Source: Sipunculus nudus (lineage: Eukaryota > Annelida > Sipuncula > Golfingiida > Sipunculidae). From it: a DNA stretch of 64,000 nt. Positions 25,163-37,160 of this stretch are shown here, one piece after another; positions within the stretch are counted from its first letter, which is position 1, and every line of letters starts with the position of its first letter. Below the pieces are notes generated by a model. The model saw nothing but the letters and a program-made list of their open reading frames with translations, searched no databases and was not told the DNA's origin. Position numbers and translations under genes: made by a program. The stretch is taken from assembly GCA_026874595.1 (NCBI GenBank), contig CM049320.1, forward strand, positions 24,129,714-24,193,713. The letters run 5' to 3'.

Positions 25163-26149
25163 ATAAAAAGGTATAGTCGAATGTAATCGCTGACTAAAGG
25201 TAAGATTTCTGTTGTACGGATTGCTGCATTCTAAGCAATTAGTTTTGATACAGTAGTGTAAATAAGCTCACTTATTGGAGTTTCCATCATGGTAATTTCA
25301 AGTTTGAAAAAAAGACATCAACGTATTGGTTACGTGGGCGCCAAGTTTCTTATAACTGGTCCATTAGTTTTTCTAACAGTAAGTAAATTATTATTCCATG
25401 AAAGGGTAACCGTGCTGACAACATCGGGGTAGATTAAACATGCATCATGAACCTATCAGGTTTAACAGAAAAGAATGCTCCCTCTATTCAGTTTCAGTGC
25501 CAGATGGAAAATTTAGTTTTACTTGCTTGGAATACTTTAAACAGTGAGGCCTTTCATAAAGTCATATCCTTTTTCAAGAGGGAATGTATGAGTGAAATAT
25601 TATAAACAAGGGTGCTATAATTAAAGACTTCGTAAAGGGATGTTGATGAAAGTTGTATTTGTTGAAGGTGTAGCTCTTAGACAAGGTGCATCTTGGATGA
25701 AGAACAAAGCAATACTAACAAACTAATCTGTCTATGTTAGGTGTCATATCAGAAGAATTATCATAACTCATTATTTTGCTGCTCCAAATGATCAAGACTA
25801 CATTTGGAGATACAGATTTAAAGAAACTAGATTTAACATAAAAGGCACCTGTAGAACATAAATGATCAAGATAAGAAAATGTCATGTTCTAATCTATTAA
25901 AGAGCATTTTATTTGACATCATGTATCTGATAAATTGCTGTAATGTGACATTCGACCGCAGTTGACATTAAGGTAAGTATGATAGATCCACCCAGGGGCG
26001 AGAGTGTAACCAGGTGTCATGCAAGATGGACGGGTCTCAGCTGGACAGATAGGACTTTTTTTCACCCAAGCTGGATGGTTTCCAGTCAGACTCTTTATCC
26101 ATAACTTATTGAATACATAGATTACAAAAGCAAATCCAAGACTAACATC
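25163..26149. other. Copy A sequence missing from copy B, no gene seen
   Basis: AT-rich sequence without a recognised gene or repeat. Together with 21598-25162 it is replaced in copy B by a short scrambled junction (61622-61654). Confidence 0.6.
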
Positions 26150-26650
26150 TGATAAAAAAAACATTTAAATGTGCATGTGTACCTGTTAATATAGGACATT
26201 CTGAAACGTCTTGAAGTACCACTGATTGGCGACATAATGATATAGACACCCGGTCTGATGGGCGAAATCATCAGCTTTACAAGTCTCATTATAATATAAC
26301 TCTTGAAATATTACTCGTATATGGTTTATGACAACATCATTTTCTCATTTTAGTCATCGTGCAGGGACTGACTAAAATTGTTCCCTTGGGGAGGGCGCCA
26401 GAATTTTTGACATTAAAATCTGGAAAAAAAGAGAGAGTACTTGTTTGATAAATTTACATCTCAAACGGTATTCTTCCTTTTTTCTGCATGTGCGAGTTAT
26501 ACCTTACAAAAGTCTATTTTACAATGTACTTTCTGGAATAGACCGTGTGGATAAATCACCCAATAGAACACTTTATTGTATAATGGTCTCATTGAAAACT
26601 GCACTAACCAACATATGAGTGTCTGACCAAGATTTACACTAAAACCACTA

Positions 26651-26681
<31 letters not shown>

Positions 26682-27953
26682 TTTTTTACAACCAGAAGGG
26701 AATATACTATGTTTTCCTATGATTTGAAAAATAATTTGTTTATTTAATATAGGCTCTTACAAGAGGAAAAGTAAATTGAACAAGTTATTCACAAAACGTG
26801 TTACACTGACGCAAATTTCCCCAATTATCAATGGAATTCAGTGATCCAAAGGATAACTATAATTTGAGAGAACATTTCAATTGAAATGTTGAAAAACATA
26901 GACGTTGGGAAATGTATTCGGTTTAATGTCAAGGTTATAAAATGGATTTACAGAAACATTAATCAGGTGGTCAGTGTTTGAGCACTATTTGGCGAAAAGA
27001 TTGTTAATTAACTGAATATTATTTAATCACGTAGAGTATCAGTACTTTCAATGCTCCACATATATTAAATAAACCTACGGCATTTATAGGATAGTAACAA
27101 GCAATGTTATATACCTTTATTAAACACTCATTAAACATATATAAGAGATAGATAAACTCGAACACCAGCTGCAGTTAAGATAATATCTAAAGTTGTGATT
27201 TTGTCACGCATTTATCACAAATTCTAGGATACCTTGAACCGACTTAAACTACGAAAATAAATTTCCTACTAATAACAATGAATCTAAAGTGTTTAGGACA
27301 TTTTAATAAAGCTGCATGACCTAAGCCCGAACCCGTTATATACATACATTGTTCTTGGAATCGTACTAACGAACATAAGTATGTACGTAGTCATTTACAT
27401 ACACATATGCATATATAGTGTTTACAAATTGCAAAGCGATAAAATAATTGTAATTTTAATATATTCCTTTCTTAGGTCACTCATAGGAATTTCTATATTA
27501 AACCAACAATTGATAAGGTATTCCGTGACAAAAAAATCTGTTTCTCTCTACGACTCGGTAAACTCACCATGGGGTGGTGGCAACGCCATGTCCCTCAACA
27601 CTGCAAAGCAGTGAGAGAGCACAGGCACTCGTTTCCAGCACTACAATGGCCTAGAAACCGTAAACACATTGAGTACGGGCGATATACCCATTCTAAGATA
27701 ACAAGGTAATGAACTCCACCGCTACGCGGGCAGGACAACTTTTTTTCACAAGTCCGAATTCCGGAGAATTATCCTTTTTACATGCATGATAACGCGCCTT
27801 GTTGTTGAAAACATCTTTATTTACCAGATTAAATTTCCAAAAATAAAAGTTCTCTACACTAACCGCGAATTCCAGAACGTTTATTCCAGCTGTTACACCG
27901 TCATTTGTCATGTATACATTTACGAGCTGCGGAAGTTGACGTCACCCCGGGTG
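26150..27953 (+). repeat. Duplicated block, copy A, right arm
   Basis: It aligns with 61655-63437. Homology ends sharply after GTCACCCCGGG, with different sequence beyond in each copy. It contains C-runs and CA microsatellite near 26649-26680. The segment 26350-26570 corresponds to an open frame in copy B, but small indels shift the frame here. Confidence 0.85.
27930..27944 (+). promoter_or_regulatory. ETS-like and full CRE site at the edge of copy A
   Basis: GCGGAAGT (ETS-like) is followed directly by the full palindromic CRE TGACGTCA (27937-27944). The same pair occurs at 63412-63427 in copy B. The adjacent gene, if any, is not identified. Confidence 0.35.
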
Positions 27954-28099
27954 GAATTTTATTCTTGGACTCTCCAGATTCGGCAGACGTATCGGTGGTG
28001 TGCTCTTCTTAGACAAATGTGTTTTATTTTGCGGGATCATGCCCTATTAAGCTGAATAATTAATCATTTTAATATTTCCCCCATTAGGTGCCCCTATTT

Positions 28100-29170
28100 C
28101 TTTAGTGCTTCAAGGTCCTCAACGCCTGTGACGCTTTCTCAGGAGGCGCCTCGGGGATATTTACTGGCCTTTTAAGACCGTGGCCAGAGCGCATTTCCTG
28201 CCCAAAGGCCATTTCCGTGCAATACGCGGTTACGCGGGTCCACTTTAGTCCCCATTGATTCGCCATATTCATTGCAACGCCTCTAAAAAAATTTCTCTCT
28301 CAAAAGGAAGTAAAGGGATTTAATCTAAAGACCACATGACTCCGCTTTCAATGCTAGATCTTTTCAGTTTGGTCAACACTGAGCAACACTGGGCACTGAG
28401 TCAAGTGATGGGACCACCGTTTTACCATTTTATGCATGGGTTACAGGTTTGTTGAATTTTATACATTCAAAAATATCTTACCATGATAAGCATGTTTTCA
28501 GAATTTCGGCCAAGTCATGCGTTTTATGAAGGTTTTTTTTTCAAAAAGGAGCTCAACATTTTAATTATCATTCGAGTTGGGTAGGGGTGGGGTAAGGGTT
28601 TTGGGGGCAGGAGGTCCACATATAATTGTTAAGATCCGTTGTCAGTAGGGACGGTGAACCATGAAAAAAAATCGCCAGTACCTCTTTAGATTAATAACAA
28701 ACTAGAATCTGTAGTCAGGGCGTACAGAGCTCCACCAGAATTTTCTTTAATATCAGTCGTGTGTTCACGTGTATGCGTATCATGTTCTAACACTGTCATG
28801 CTTCGGTAACATTAGTTCACCTTGCGAGTGACAAAACAAATAAATACGAATTTGTGGCTTCCACACGGGAATAGTCCTTTGTCATAATGGTTTATGAAAA
28901 AATAAATTGTGGTGATTCTTATTACCTCCAAGTGAAATGGACTATTGATATGTCATTACCCTATCCTCTATAAATGTTCAGCAAAACATTTTTCTCCTGT
29001 AACGCTTTTTTCAGGAGGCGACCTATAATCCACACTGAGCTCCATATCCATTATATCGCCTGTTTATTAATTTAACTCTGTCAAAAGGAAGTAAAGAATA
29101 TAAATTGAAGCGCGGAACACATGTCCATATGAATCTTTTAATATGGAGCACTTTTCCGTTGAGTGGACAC
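28100..29170 (+). repeat. Diverged direct repeat pair, about 870 bp apart
   Basis: The segments 28120-28345 and 28997-29130 share TGTRACGCTTT-TCAGGAGGCG, a CCATAT-CATTG-like block and CTCAAAAGGAAGTAAAG. The copies are old. No gene is seen between them. Confidence 0.5.
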
Positions 29171-31189
29171 AGAGAGCTGTGACAATGCTTACACATGTTC
29201 TTGAGAATCTTTATGCCCGTAATTGGTACAATAAAGCCATTTTAAAGACATGTTTCCAGGTTGTAATCTTACAGCACAAAATGTTAAATTAGAGTAGTTG
29301 TAGTAATAGGCAATAAAATATAAGCCTTACAGATGCTGACTTAACAGTAACATAATAAGCAATCAGTTTTGATATTCATAAGCTCCCGCATTGGAAATTA
29401 CATCATGGGAATTTCAAGTTGTATTGATAGGTACTAACATAAAGGTATCATCGGCTGGATTTATTAATAATTAGTTTATTTGCTTCTTTATTACATTTGG
29501 TTAATTCGAAGGTTCCATGTGAAATTTTTGGAGGGTAGACTGCAAATTGTGAAAATAGTGAGAAATCAGAATATATCGTGGGTTTAAAATTTAGTTGTTT
29601 TCCACCTGAAACACAATTCGTTGGGTTTAAACTTTCGTCCTAGTGAGGCATTGTATTAGAATAAAAATGGAACAGACCTGAAAATAAACCAAATTCCAGG
29701 ATTTCCCTTTTGTTATAAAAAACACGCAGTCCCGGTACAAGCGATAGGCTGAAAAAGAAAGGGGTGTCTACTCCGATACTCTGACATAAAAGACAGTCCG
29801 ACAACCTGTCCCCGGAAATTCGTCCCAGTCGTATTGTCCTCATTAAGCTCCGCCGGTCAAATTGTCCAATCTGATGTGGTCTGCGCTCGTAAGAAAAAAT
29901 CTTCCGATGAACTGACATACTGATTTATGAATTATTAAAACCATCGGAAGTCAATATTTATATTCTGCGTATTCATTAATAAAAAGAATTAAAACTTCTT
30001 GTTTTGTCGTTCGTTCAGAAGGATTCCCTAGTCGACTAACGTGCCGGGTAACAAGTTGACATGGGCTCCAGCACATAAATTTGCTCATCTGACCATGACT
30101 CATCACCAGGCTGGGGGATATCTAGATTAACTCTGCTGCAAGGTTGTTTATTTTCTTTAAACATGACTTTCTTTCAAACGAAAGAACAAATATGATTAGC
30201 ATGTACCATTTGCTAGCGTAGACGGTGTGGGCGGGTCAATACGATAACTCAATGCACTGGGTCGATGGACTTTCAAAATTTCTATAATAAACCTAATGAT
30301 TGTTGGGTTTTTAACTTAGTGGATAAAGGTTACCTATGAATTCTACTAAAAATAAAAACCCACAGTATCTAAGTCACACTAGATATATCTGCTCCACCTA
30401 TCGAGAAACCAACTAAGTTGACCGTGTTGACAAGACCGAGGAAACTTTATCGTGCATCGTAAACCGGGCAAGTTTCTACAACACTATCTGCTAAACATTC
30501 AGTTATGTTTGCGAGTACAACCTCATTAAGGGTTTAATAATTAGTTAATGAATTTCATAGTAAACTTGACAGATGCATATCAATCAACATTCCATTTAAC
30601 ATAGGAATGTGTAAGCCTTTATACCCATCCTATAAAGAGCATATCTTCACATAAAACTACTTTTATCGTAAAAAAATAACAAATACGACCTCTATTCTAT
30701 TTTTGGATTATTAAAAATACGCAAAAAAAAACAGAGTGCAAATATGTGGTTTCATCTTTGAGGGACCATGAATATTTATTAGGGTCATGAATGATAGATT
30801 GTTTAGGGAAACAACGTATTGCCTTGCAGCTCTGTGACGCTGCTTGCATAAACCAATGGAGAAAAATAATGTGGTTCCGTGTCACTTGTTCTTCACAGTG
30901 CATTATTTATTATTTATACTATGTACTTGTATACATGTATACACCCAAAACCATTTTTTACTTTATATTTTTATACATTTATTGAAATCCTAAGTATACA
31001 AAAATATATATTAAACCTTACAAACTTATTACTTGCAATTTCCAGTGACGTTTAAATTGAAATCTCTCCTAAAATAAAGTAGCCTATGTTTGGATTTTCA
31101 TGGGGTTCATATACTTATCAGTGTGTATCATTCATATTACATTGCATTTGCAGTGCTAAGACACATTAACATACTAACCAAGTATTCAT
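29171..31189. other. Intergenic sequence upstream of the receptor gene
   Basis: AT-rich sequence without a recognised exon or repeat. A 92-codon minus-strand frame at 29640-29918 matches nothing I know. Confidence 0.5.
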
Positions 31190-31191
31190 TT

Positions 31192-31206
31192 ATGTTTTGC
31201 CTTCAG
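31192..31206 (+). promoter_or_regulatory. Candidate splice acceptor before the receptor ORF
   Basis: A pyrimidine-rich stretch ends TTTTGCCTTCAG at 31206. The receptor frame stays open from 31207 to its first ATG at 31253, so an upstream exon could splice in here and extend the N terminus. Confidence 0.35.
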
Positions 31207-31252
31207 ATGGGTCAATACATCAAACATTGGACATGCTTTCACATCAGTTGGA

Positions 31253-32206
31253 ATGACGTCAGCAACAGACACTATTGCTGAACTTGGGGATTATACGGAA
31301 ACAAAGTTTGGTTCATCCGAAACAACGGAATGGTTCACTGTGACAGCCGGAGAGGGCGCTACATTCCCTGAATCAGAACTGCTATTTTGGACTGTCTACC
31401 AGCATGGGAAGGCAGTTTTAATAGCTATAAGCATATTGTTAAACCTACTTGGGACCATACTGATTTTACAGAAAAAAAATCGCTCACAGCCAATTTCTGG
31501 CTATCTGTGTTGTCTCACTGTGACAAATATCCTTCACGAGTCCTTTAATGCAGTTAGACTTTTCATTGAATGGAACCAAAAGTTACTTACGGGCCTAATT
31601 TGCTCACTGGCAGGCTTTTTGTTGGCTAATTTATTTGCCTTTTCAGCTTCAATGATTGTTGGAATATCAGTAATGCAGATGGGATCCATTGTTTTCCCGT
31701 TTAGGGCCAAGATTTGGTGGTCAATGAAAAGGGTGTGGATAGGAATAATTATAAAGCTAGTTGTGTTTATGACCATAAACGGTGTAATCTTTCTTTACGT
31801 AGAATTCAAAATGGCTTTCTGCGCCAGTGTTTATGTCACACCAATAGTAAATGTGTCTTATCAATCATCCGCAACCATCATACTGCTGATATCAAGTGCA
31901 GTTTCCTTACATGGCTTAATTAAAGCAAAAAATAAGCGTCAGAATATGAGGGGTCACAATGCCAATGACACTTTAAAAAACACGATAGCGAAGTTTAAAT
32001 GGACCACATTTGCATTGTCTATAATGTATATCTCAGGCCATGCACCGGTCATGAGTGTTCTAATATGGATATGGATCAGCGGAGATGACGTATGGTTCGC
32101 TTATAGGGTAGCAACTGTTTTCCCGATTATATTTAGAATAAGTCCTTTCTTTATATATATTGTAACAAACAAAAATATGCGAACGCAAATTCCCTGCTGC
32201 AAATAG
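31253..32206 (+). CDS. Divergent class A-like seven-transmembrane receptor (orphan GPCR)
   Basis: A 317-residue uninterrupted frame with seven hydrophobic segments at about residues 53-73, 82-104, 114-139, 162-183, 200-223, 249-273 and 283-304. C117 at the top of TM3 and C190 in the second extracellular loop sit where the conserved rhodopsin-family disulfide forms. N200 lies in a possible NVS glycosylation site. The DRY position at the end of TM3 reads MQM (141-143), followed by a typical FPFR turn. The TM7 NPxxY motif is reduced to SPFFIY, and TM6 lacks CWLP but keeps a proline. The C terminus is short and ends in a CC pair, a possible palmitoylation site. Such divergence is common in lineage-expanded invertebrate chemosensory or peptide receptors; the ligand is unknown. 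The start at 31253 is the first in-frame ATG; an upstream exon is possible. Confidence 0.8.
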   Translation: MTSATDTIAELGDYTETKFGSSETTEWFTVTAGEGATFPESELLFWTVYQHGKAVLIAISILLNLLGTILILQKKNRSQPISGYLCCLTVTNILHESFNAVRLFIEWNQKLLTGLICSLAGFLLANLFAFSASMIVGISVMQMGSIVFPFRAKIWWSMKRVWIGIIIKLVVFMTINGVIFLYVEFKMAFCASVYVTPIVNVSYQSSATIILLISSAVSLHGLIKAKNKRQNMRGHNANDTLKNTIAKFKWTTFALSIMYISGHAPVMSVLIWIWISGDDVWFAYRVATVFPIIFRISPFFIYIVTNKNMRTQIPCCK

Positions 32207-32226
32207 ACAGGAGTTTGAATTCATGG

Positions 32227-32254
32227 AATAAACAGTATGGAAAATATTAATAAA
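32227..32254 (+). terminator. Polyadenylation signals of the receptor gene
   Basis: AATAAA occurs at 32227-32232, only 21 bases after the stop codon, and again at 32249-32254. Either could direct cleavage, which would give a very short 3' UTR. Confidence 0.5.
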
Positions 32255-32847
32255 TATGACACCGGCATATTTAGAAAATGAACTGGTTTAAACGGAACAC
32301 ATATTCTGTATGAACAGGCAATGAAAATAACAGATCAGGCAATATTTACAACCAGAAATACACTTTTCTTTCATTTGGCGATGTAGTGCTATTGAGACCT
32401 GTTGTTGAATACAGTGTCCCATTTAATCTGTGCACCCTTAGTTGGGTAAAGTAAATCATCTTTTCCACAGGTACATTTACATAATGTATTAACAAGATGA
32501 TGTACATTATATTCACGCGGGAAATAATTATTTAACTGCATTGATTCTAGGCAAATATATTTATTCTAATTGCAGATAAATATATTTACTTGTTACAAGT
32601 GTGTTCCTATGTCAATCTGTAAGTGCTTATAGTCAAATATATATATATTAATTGTCAATCATCATACTCTTTCAAATATATGCTGCAAATTATTTCCAAT
32701 ATGTTGTCCGTCAGTATTATATGCATGCCATTTTCTATGAATATGAAGATAACAAGGTGTTATACATTATGTTTTGTATCAGTATGTAAAAGATAACTTC
32801 ACAGCAACACCAAAAAATGATTGGTATTGTCTATTGATACCTTTATC

Positions 32848-33646
32848 GTTGTTTCTTTCGTTAGGGATCCTGATATTGTAATATACCCCTTTAAACACAC
32901 ACATTGTAACGGTCACCCTTATTGAAAAAATAAAAAAAAAGAATAATAGACACTTGTTCAGTTTACGTTATATTTACCATTGTTTAATATTTATTGTGGG
33001 TATATATATTCAATATATGCACCTTTCTAGTTGTATATAGAAAAATTAGTAGTTTTGTAAGTTACTCAACTAAAATGTTTGCTTTGAGAAAGAAAAAAAA
33101 GTGATTTGCTTGTGTCAGTGGTAGAAGTTTTAATGCCAAAGCTCTCAGAGACATTTAGTGGCTTCTCACTGTGGTAGAAATAACACTTTGTCAACTTTAT
33201 AACTTTTCATTGAGGAGAATTGACTTGAATATATAGAAATATCATAGAAAAACTGTGTGAAATATGTCGTTTCTGGTGTTAGGGATCTTGTCGTTACATG
33301 GTAATATACTCATTTAAGCATAGACAATGTAATTGGCACCATTATTGATTTTTTTTATTAGAAAAGACATTTGCTCGGTTTACTTTGTATTTACCAGGAG
33401 TTATTGTTCAATATTTATTGTGTATATATTTTCAATATATGGAACTTTCTATTTATATGTCAGAAAAATAGTAGTATTTTAAGTTGCTCAACTAAAATGT
33501 TAGCTTTGCCAAAGAAAAAAATGATTTGCTTAAGTCAGTGGTAGAAGTTTCAAAGCCAAAGCTCTCAGAGACTTTTAATAGCTTCTCTCTTAGGTAGAAT
33601 TAACACTTTGTCAATATCATAACGTTTCTTGGATGAGAATTGATTC

Positions 33647-33692
<46 letters not shown>

Positions 33693-34496
33693 TATCGTAA
33701 AAAACTGTGTAAAAATCCGTTGTTTCTTACGTTAGGGATCCTGTAGTTACAATTTAATATACCCATATAACCACAGGCATTGTAATGGGCACCATTATTG
33801 GAAAAAATAAAAAAATGTAGTATAGACATTTGCTCAGTTGACGTTATATTTACCATGAGTTTTTGTTCAATGTATGTTGTGTGTATATATTCAATATATG
33901 AAACTTTCTAATTAAATGTAAAAAATAGAATTTTTTTTAAAATTATTTAATTGAAATGTTTGCTTTGACAAAGTAAAAAGTCATTTGCTTGTGCCATACG
34001 CTCTTTACACAGCGCTTTCCCTATTGGCCTACTACCTATATCGTACGCGCTGTTTGTTATGACCTCGTATCCTCAATTGCTACACCTGAGGGGAGCACTG
34101 TATAAAAATCCGTTGTTTCTTACGTTAGGGATCCTGTAGTTACAATTAAATATACCCATATAACCACAGGCATTGTAATGGGCACCATTATTGGAAAAAA
34201 ATAAAAAAATGTAGTATAGACATTTGCTCAGTTGACGTTATATTTACCATGAGTTTTTGTTCAATGTATGTTGTGTGTATATATTCAATATATGAAACTT
34301 TCTCATTAAATGTAAAAAATAGAAGTTTTTTTTTAATTATTTAATTGAAATGTTTGCTTTGACAAAGTAAAAAGTCATTTGCTTGTGCCATACGCTCTTT
34401 ACACAGCGCTTTCCCTATTGGCCTACTACCTATATCGTACGCGCTGTTTGTTATGACCTCGTATCCTCAATTGCTACACCTGAGGGGTGCACTGTA
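32848..34496 (+). repeat. Tandem array of about 390-bp units (four copies)
   Basis: Units begin near 32848, 33265, 33711 and 34104. Each has GTTAGGGATCCTG, a block with CATTGTAAYGGKCACC, poly-A, GTTTACGTTATATTTACC-like sequence and a TTCAATATATG block. Units 1 and 2 are diverged. Units 3 and 4 are nearly identical with an exact period of 393 bp, which points to a recent duplication. The last two units also contain an unrelated ~100 bp GC-richer segment (near 33990-34100) that the first two lack. Confidence 0.9.
33649..33690. repeat. (TA)n microsatellite
   Basis: An uninterrupted AT run between units 2 and 3 of the tandem array. Confidence 0.95.
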
Positions 34497-34571
34497 TTTT
34501 TGTCCAATCTGATGAGACCTCGTGCTGGAAGACACAGCCAAGCGAGGAATATATGGAGCCAATGTTGATCA

Positions 34572-34712
34572 TTTCGTTTAGAGTGACAGCTCATCTCCCC
34601 GGTTATCGTCTAAACAGGCCACAGGCTCAGAGAGAATGGCCCCAGACGTGGTTTGCTTAGGGCCTTGGGCACATAGGATGCCCGACCGGTGAGCTGTAAT
34701 TCAAACGAAACG
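34572..34712. repeat. Imperfect inverted repeat, ~30-bp arms
   Basis: The left arm (34572-34603; contains CGTTTAGAGTGACAGCTCA) pairs imperfectly with the right arm (34684-34712; contains TGAGCTGTAATTCAAACG). The ~80 bp loop is GC-richer than its surroundings. It could be a short foldback element. Confidence 0.5.
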
Positions 34713-34867
34713 TAATAACAAAGGCTGCATGCACACCTCGCTGGTTGGTTTCAGTTCTGCAGACAACAGATACATGGCTACGCTAACACAGTCAAAATGT
34801 CATAATCGAATCGGTCGAGGATTGGAGAATGCAGGGGGAGCAATTAAAATTCGAAAAACTGTCATGA

Positions 34868-34888
34868 AGCTGCGCTTGAAGCGCAGCT
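34868..34888. repeat. Perfect 9-bp hairpin
   Basis: AGCTGCGCT and AGCGCAGCT are separated by TGA. Its function is unknown. Confidence 0.6.
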
Positions 34889-35261
34889 ATGGGCGGAGCC
34901 AGGATGCCTGTTGAGTGTTTGTTAATTGGCATCTGGTTGGCTGCTTGTCACATCTTATATTGGTTTATACTTTGGTATGTAAAATAAAAATTATAGAGCT
35001 TATAATTCTATAATATATCCTGACTGAGATACCAATATCTCGATACTTTCAATTAAACAACCTCTTTTTGTTTAATAATATTAAGATAATGGTATTGTAT
35101 TCCTTCCATTACGCATTCATCAATCAGCATAATTAATGTAATGCAGGTACATGGTCGTAAATAACGTATCAGGGTTGACTTTACCCGATTTAATTAAGAA
35201 AGGAAACATTCGATAATTCACAAATATAATATACATGATATTAATCTATAATTAGGGAAAG

Positions 35262-35363
35262 ATAGAATGCCGGTGTGTGGTTGGAATAAGCACCGTGACT
35301 CTAAAGCACATCCACCATTTTCACATCTCCCTTTCGTATAGCAGCCATTAAAGCTGTGTAACC
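35262..35363 (-). pseudogene. Ankyrin-repeat exon with in-frame stop
   Basis: On the minus strand an acceptor (TTGATGTAG) at 35364 opens a phase-0 exon. It translates as GYTALMAAIRKGDVKMVDVL, then a TAG stop, then SHGAY. This fits the ankyrin consensus (G-TAL--A---GD---V--LL-HGA) with the stop in place of the second leucine of the LL pair. The 3' end is uncertain because no good donor is visible. It lies about 10 kb from the main ankyrin cluster, so it may belong to the same gene or be a separate remnant. Confidence 0.6.
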
Positions 35364-35645
35364 CTACATCAAGTAAAATGATAACACGGCGGGTGTTGAA
35401 GTAGACATACGTGCTGTACAAATTTATAATAAACTCTTTAAAATCCTGGTGAATAATATAAATAACATATAGGCTACAAACCCTAATAACTGTATTACTA
35501 TTTTTATGACAAAAAAAAATGTATCTTTAATTAATTAAACAAAAGAAAAAGAATCAATACCCTGTGCTTGCAATATCATAATCTTCCAATTTTGAAATGG
35601 ATAATCTAATTATCAATATTTATATTATTTAATCAAACAGCCTAA

Positions 35646-35741
35646 CTCTCCCAAATAGAGATCAGCACCTCTCAACAACAGTATTTCCGCAATATGGGAC
35701 GAACAAATTGCGATGGAAAGAGCCAATGGAGGAAACCTGTC
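35646..35741 (-). CDS. Ankyrin-repeat exon
   Basis: On the minus strand an acceptor (GATTTCAAG) precedes a phase-0 exon reading DRFPPLALSIAICSSHIAEI and then LLLRGADLYLGE. This is a clear 32-residue ankyrin repeat (PLALSIA, IAEILLLRGAD). The only donor-like sequence at its end is GTTAGG, so the end is approximate. Ankyrin repeats are helix-turn-helix protein-binding modules. It is probably part of the same locus as 35262-35363. Confidence 0.6.
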
Positions 35742-36750
35742 CTTGAAATCATAACATATAACATAAGTGTAACAATTTATGTAGGGTTTAGCATATTTAA
35801 TTGGGCATGATTTCATTATCACATAAGATGTAAGCGATCAAATCAATGCAACTAAAACACTGTTAAAGAAATTTTAATTTAAACAACGATGGATCTCATT
35901 TACTATCCACGGAAGTCATGATAAGACCTTATGTTTCAGGCAAAGCAACCATATGCGATTCTTATTTCAGGCCCAAAATAAAAACAAAAGTTCTGTAAGT
36001 TTCTAATAAAATATACAGAAACAATTTTAATATCACGCAAAAAATGCTTACATATTTAATTAATGTGATCCGTGTTGCTAATACGTTCGCTATCCTCACA
36101 ATATGGAAGTGATTACAAAATAGTAAATTACAAAGGTTTATTGTTCTTATAATGTTTACTAATTTTTAGAGGAGGTCTCCAGGGAAAAAAAAAGTCTCAT
36201 GATATCATAAAGTCTCGTGAAGCATTTATTAAGGGAGTTCCTTATGGATTTAAACACGTTTTCTCACACAGATTTATTAAGGTATCGAATCCATTACACC
36301 ATTAATCTAGAATATATATAAATGCCTGTGGGCCGTTTACGGTAAATGCACATTTGAATGTAGAGAACACTGATATAAAAACCTTAAGCCGTAAATAATA
36401 AAAATGCGGGAATCAACTAATGACCTGATGTTACCAAGGCTTTAATGCATAAGTCTGAACCTTATGTAATACGTTCAGAAGGATATGTTATATCATTGAT
36501 GCAAAGCTACTAACATATTTGTACGATTTGTAGGTTTAAAAGCCTTTTGCACTAAAAACCATATACAAGTGTTTCAAGTAAGAAATTTGAGAAATGAAAA
36601 ATGCGTCAGATAACTGCGATGTTAACAGTAAATGGGGTATTTTTGTTGAAATATATGTATTGGGAAAGTTTGCGAATCTCCCTACTAAATTAAGAACAAG
36701 TTATTCTTTTATTTTGTATTCTTAATTCGTATGATCCAGCGCAAAACGAA

Positions 36751-36754
<4 letters not shown>

Positions 36755-36807
<53 letters not shown>
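36755..36807. repeat. (TA)n microsatellite
   Basis: An uninterrupted AT run of about 50 bp. Confidence 0.95.
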
Positions 36808-36812
<5 letters not shown>

Positions 36813-37053
36813 ATGGCAATATTGTAAAAAAGAAAGGAAATCTAATGTAGACAGAAGGGCGGATTCCCAAAGAATTGTGCTACAGTACTGTATTTTAGGC
36901 TTGTATTTTGTCGTGGAATACAGAATAGGGAAAAATTATATAAATCTAAGAACTACTTGCGCCAATTGCCACGGTAACGAGCTCAAGGGACAGAACATTA
37001 CGGGATATGGGTCTGGGAACCAAACGAATAAAAGATATATTTATATATATATA

Positions 37054-37160
37054 CAGTGAAACCTGTCTAAAGCGGATAGTCAAAGGACTCAATCATTTTG
37101 TCCTAAATAGGGAAGTCTCCTTATTAGGCAGGTTGACCTTGGTTGAAAACTATGGGATTA
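37054..37160 (+). mobile_element. pogo/Tigger-type terminal repeat (solo or eroded end)
   Basis: After a TA dinucleotide the sequence reads CAGTGAAACCTGTCTAA and then AGCGGA. This is the hallmark terminus of pogo/Tigger-like Tc1/mariner elements, which insert at TA. I did not find the matching inverted end, so this is either a MITE that has lost one end or a relic. Confidence 0.6.
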
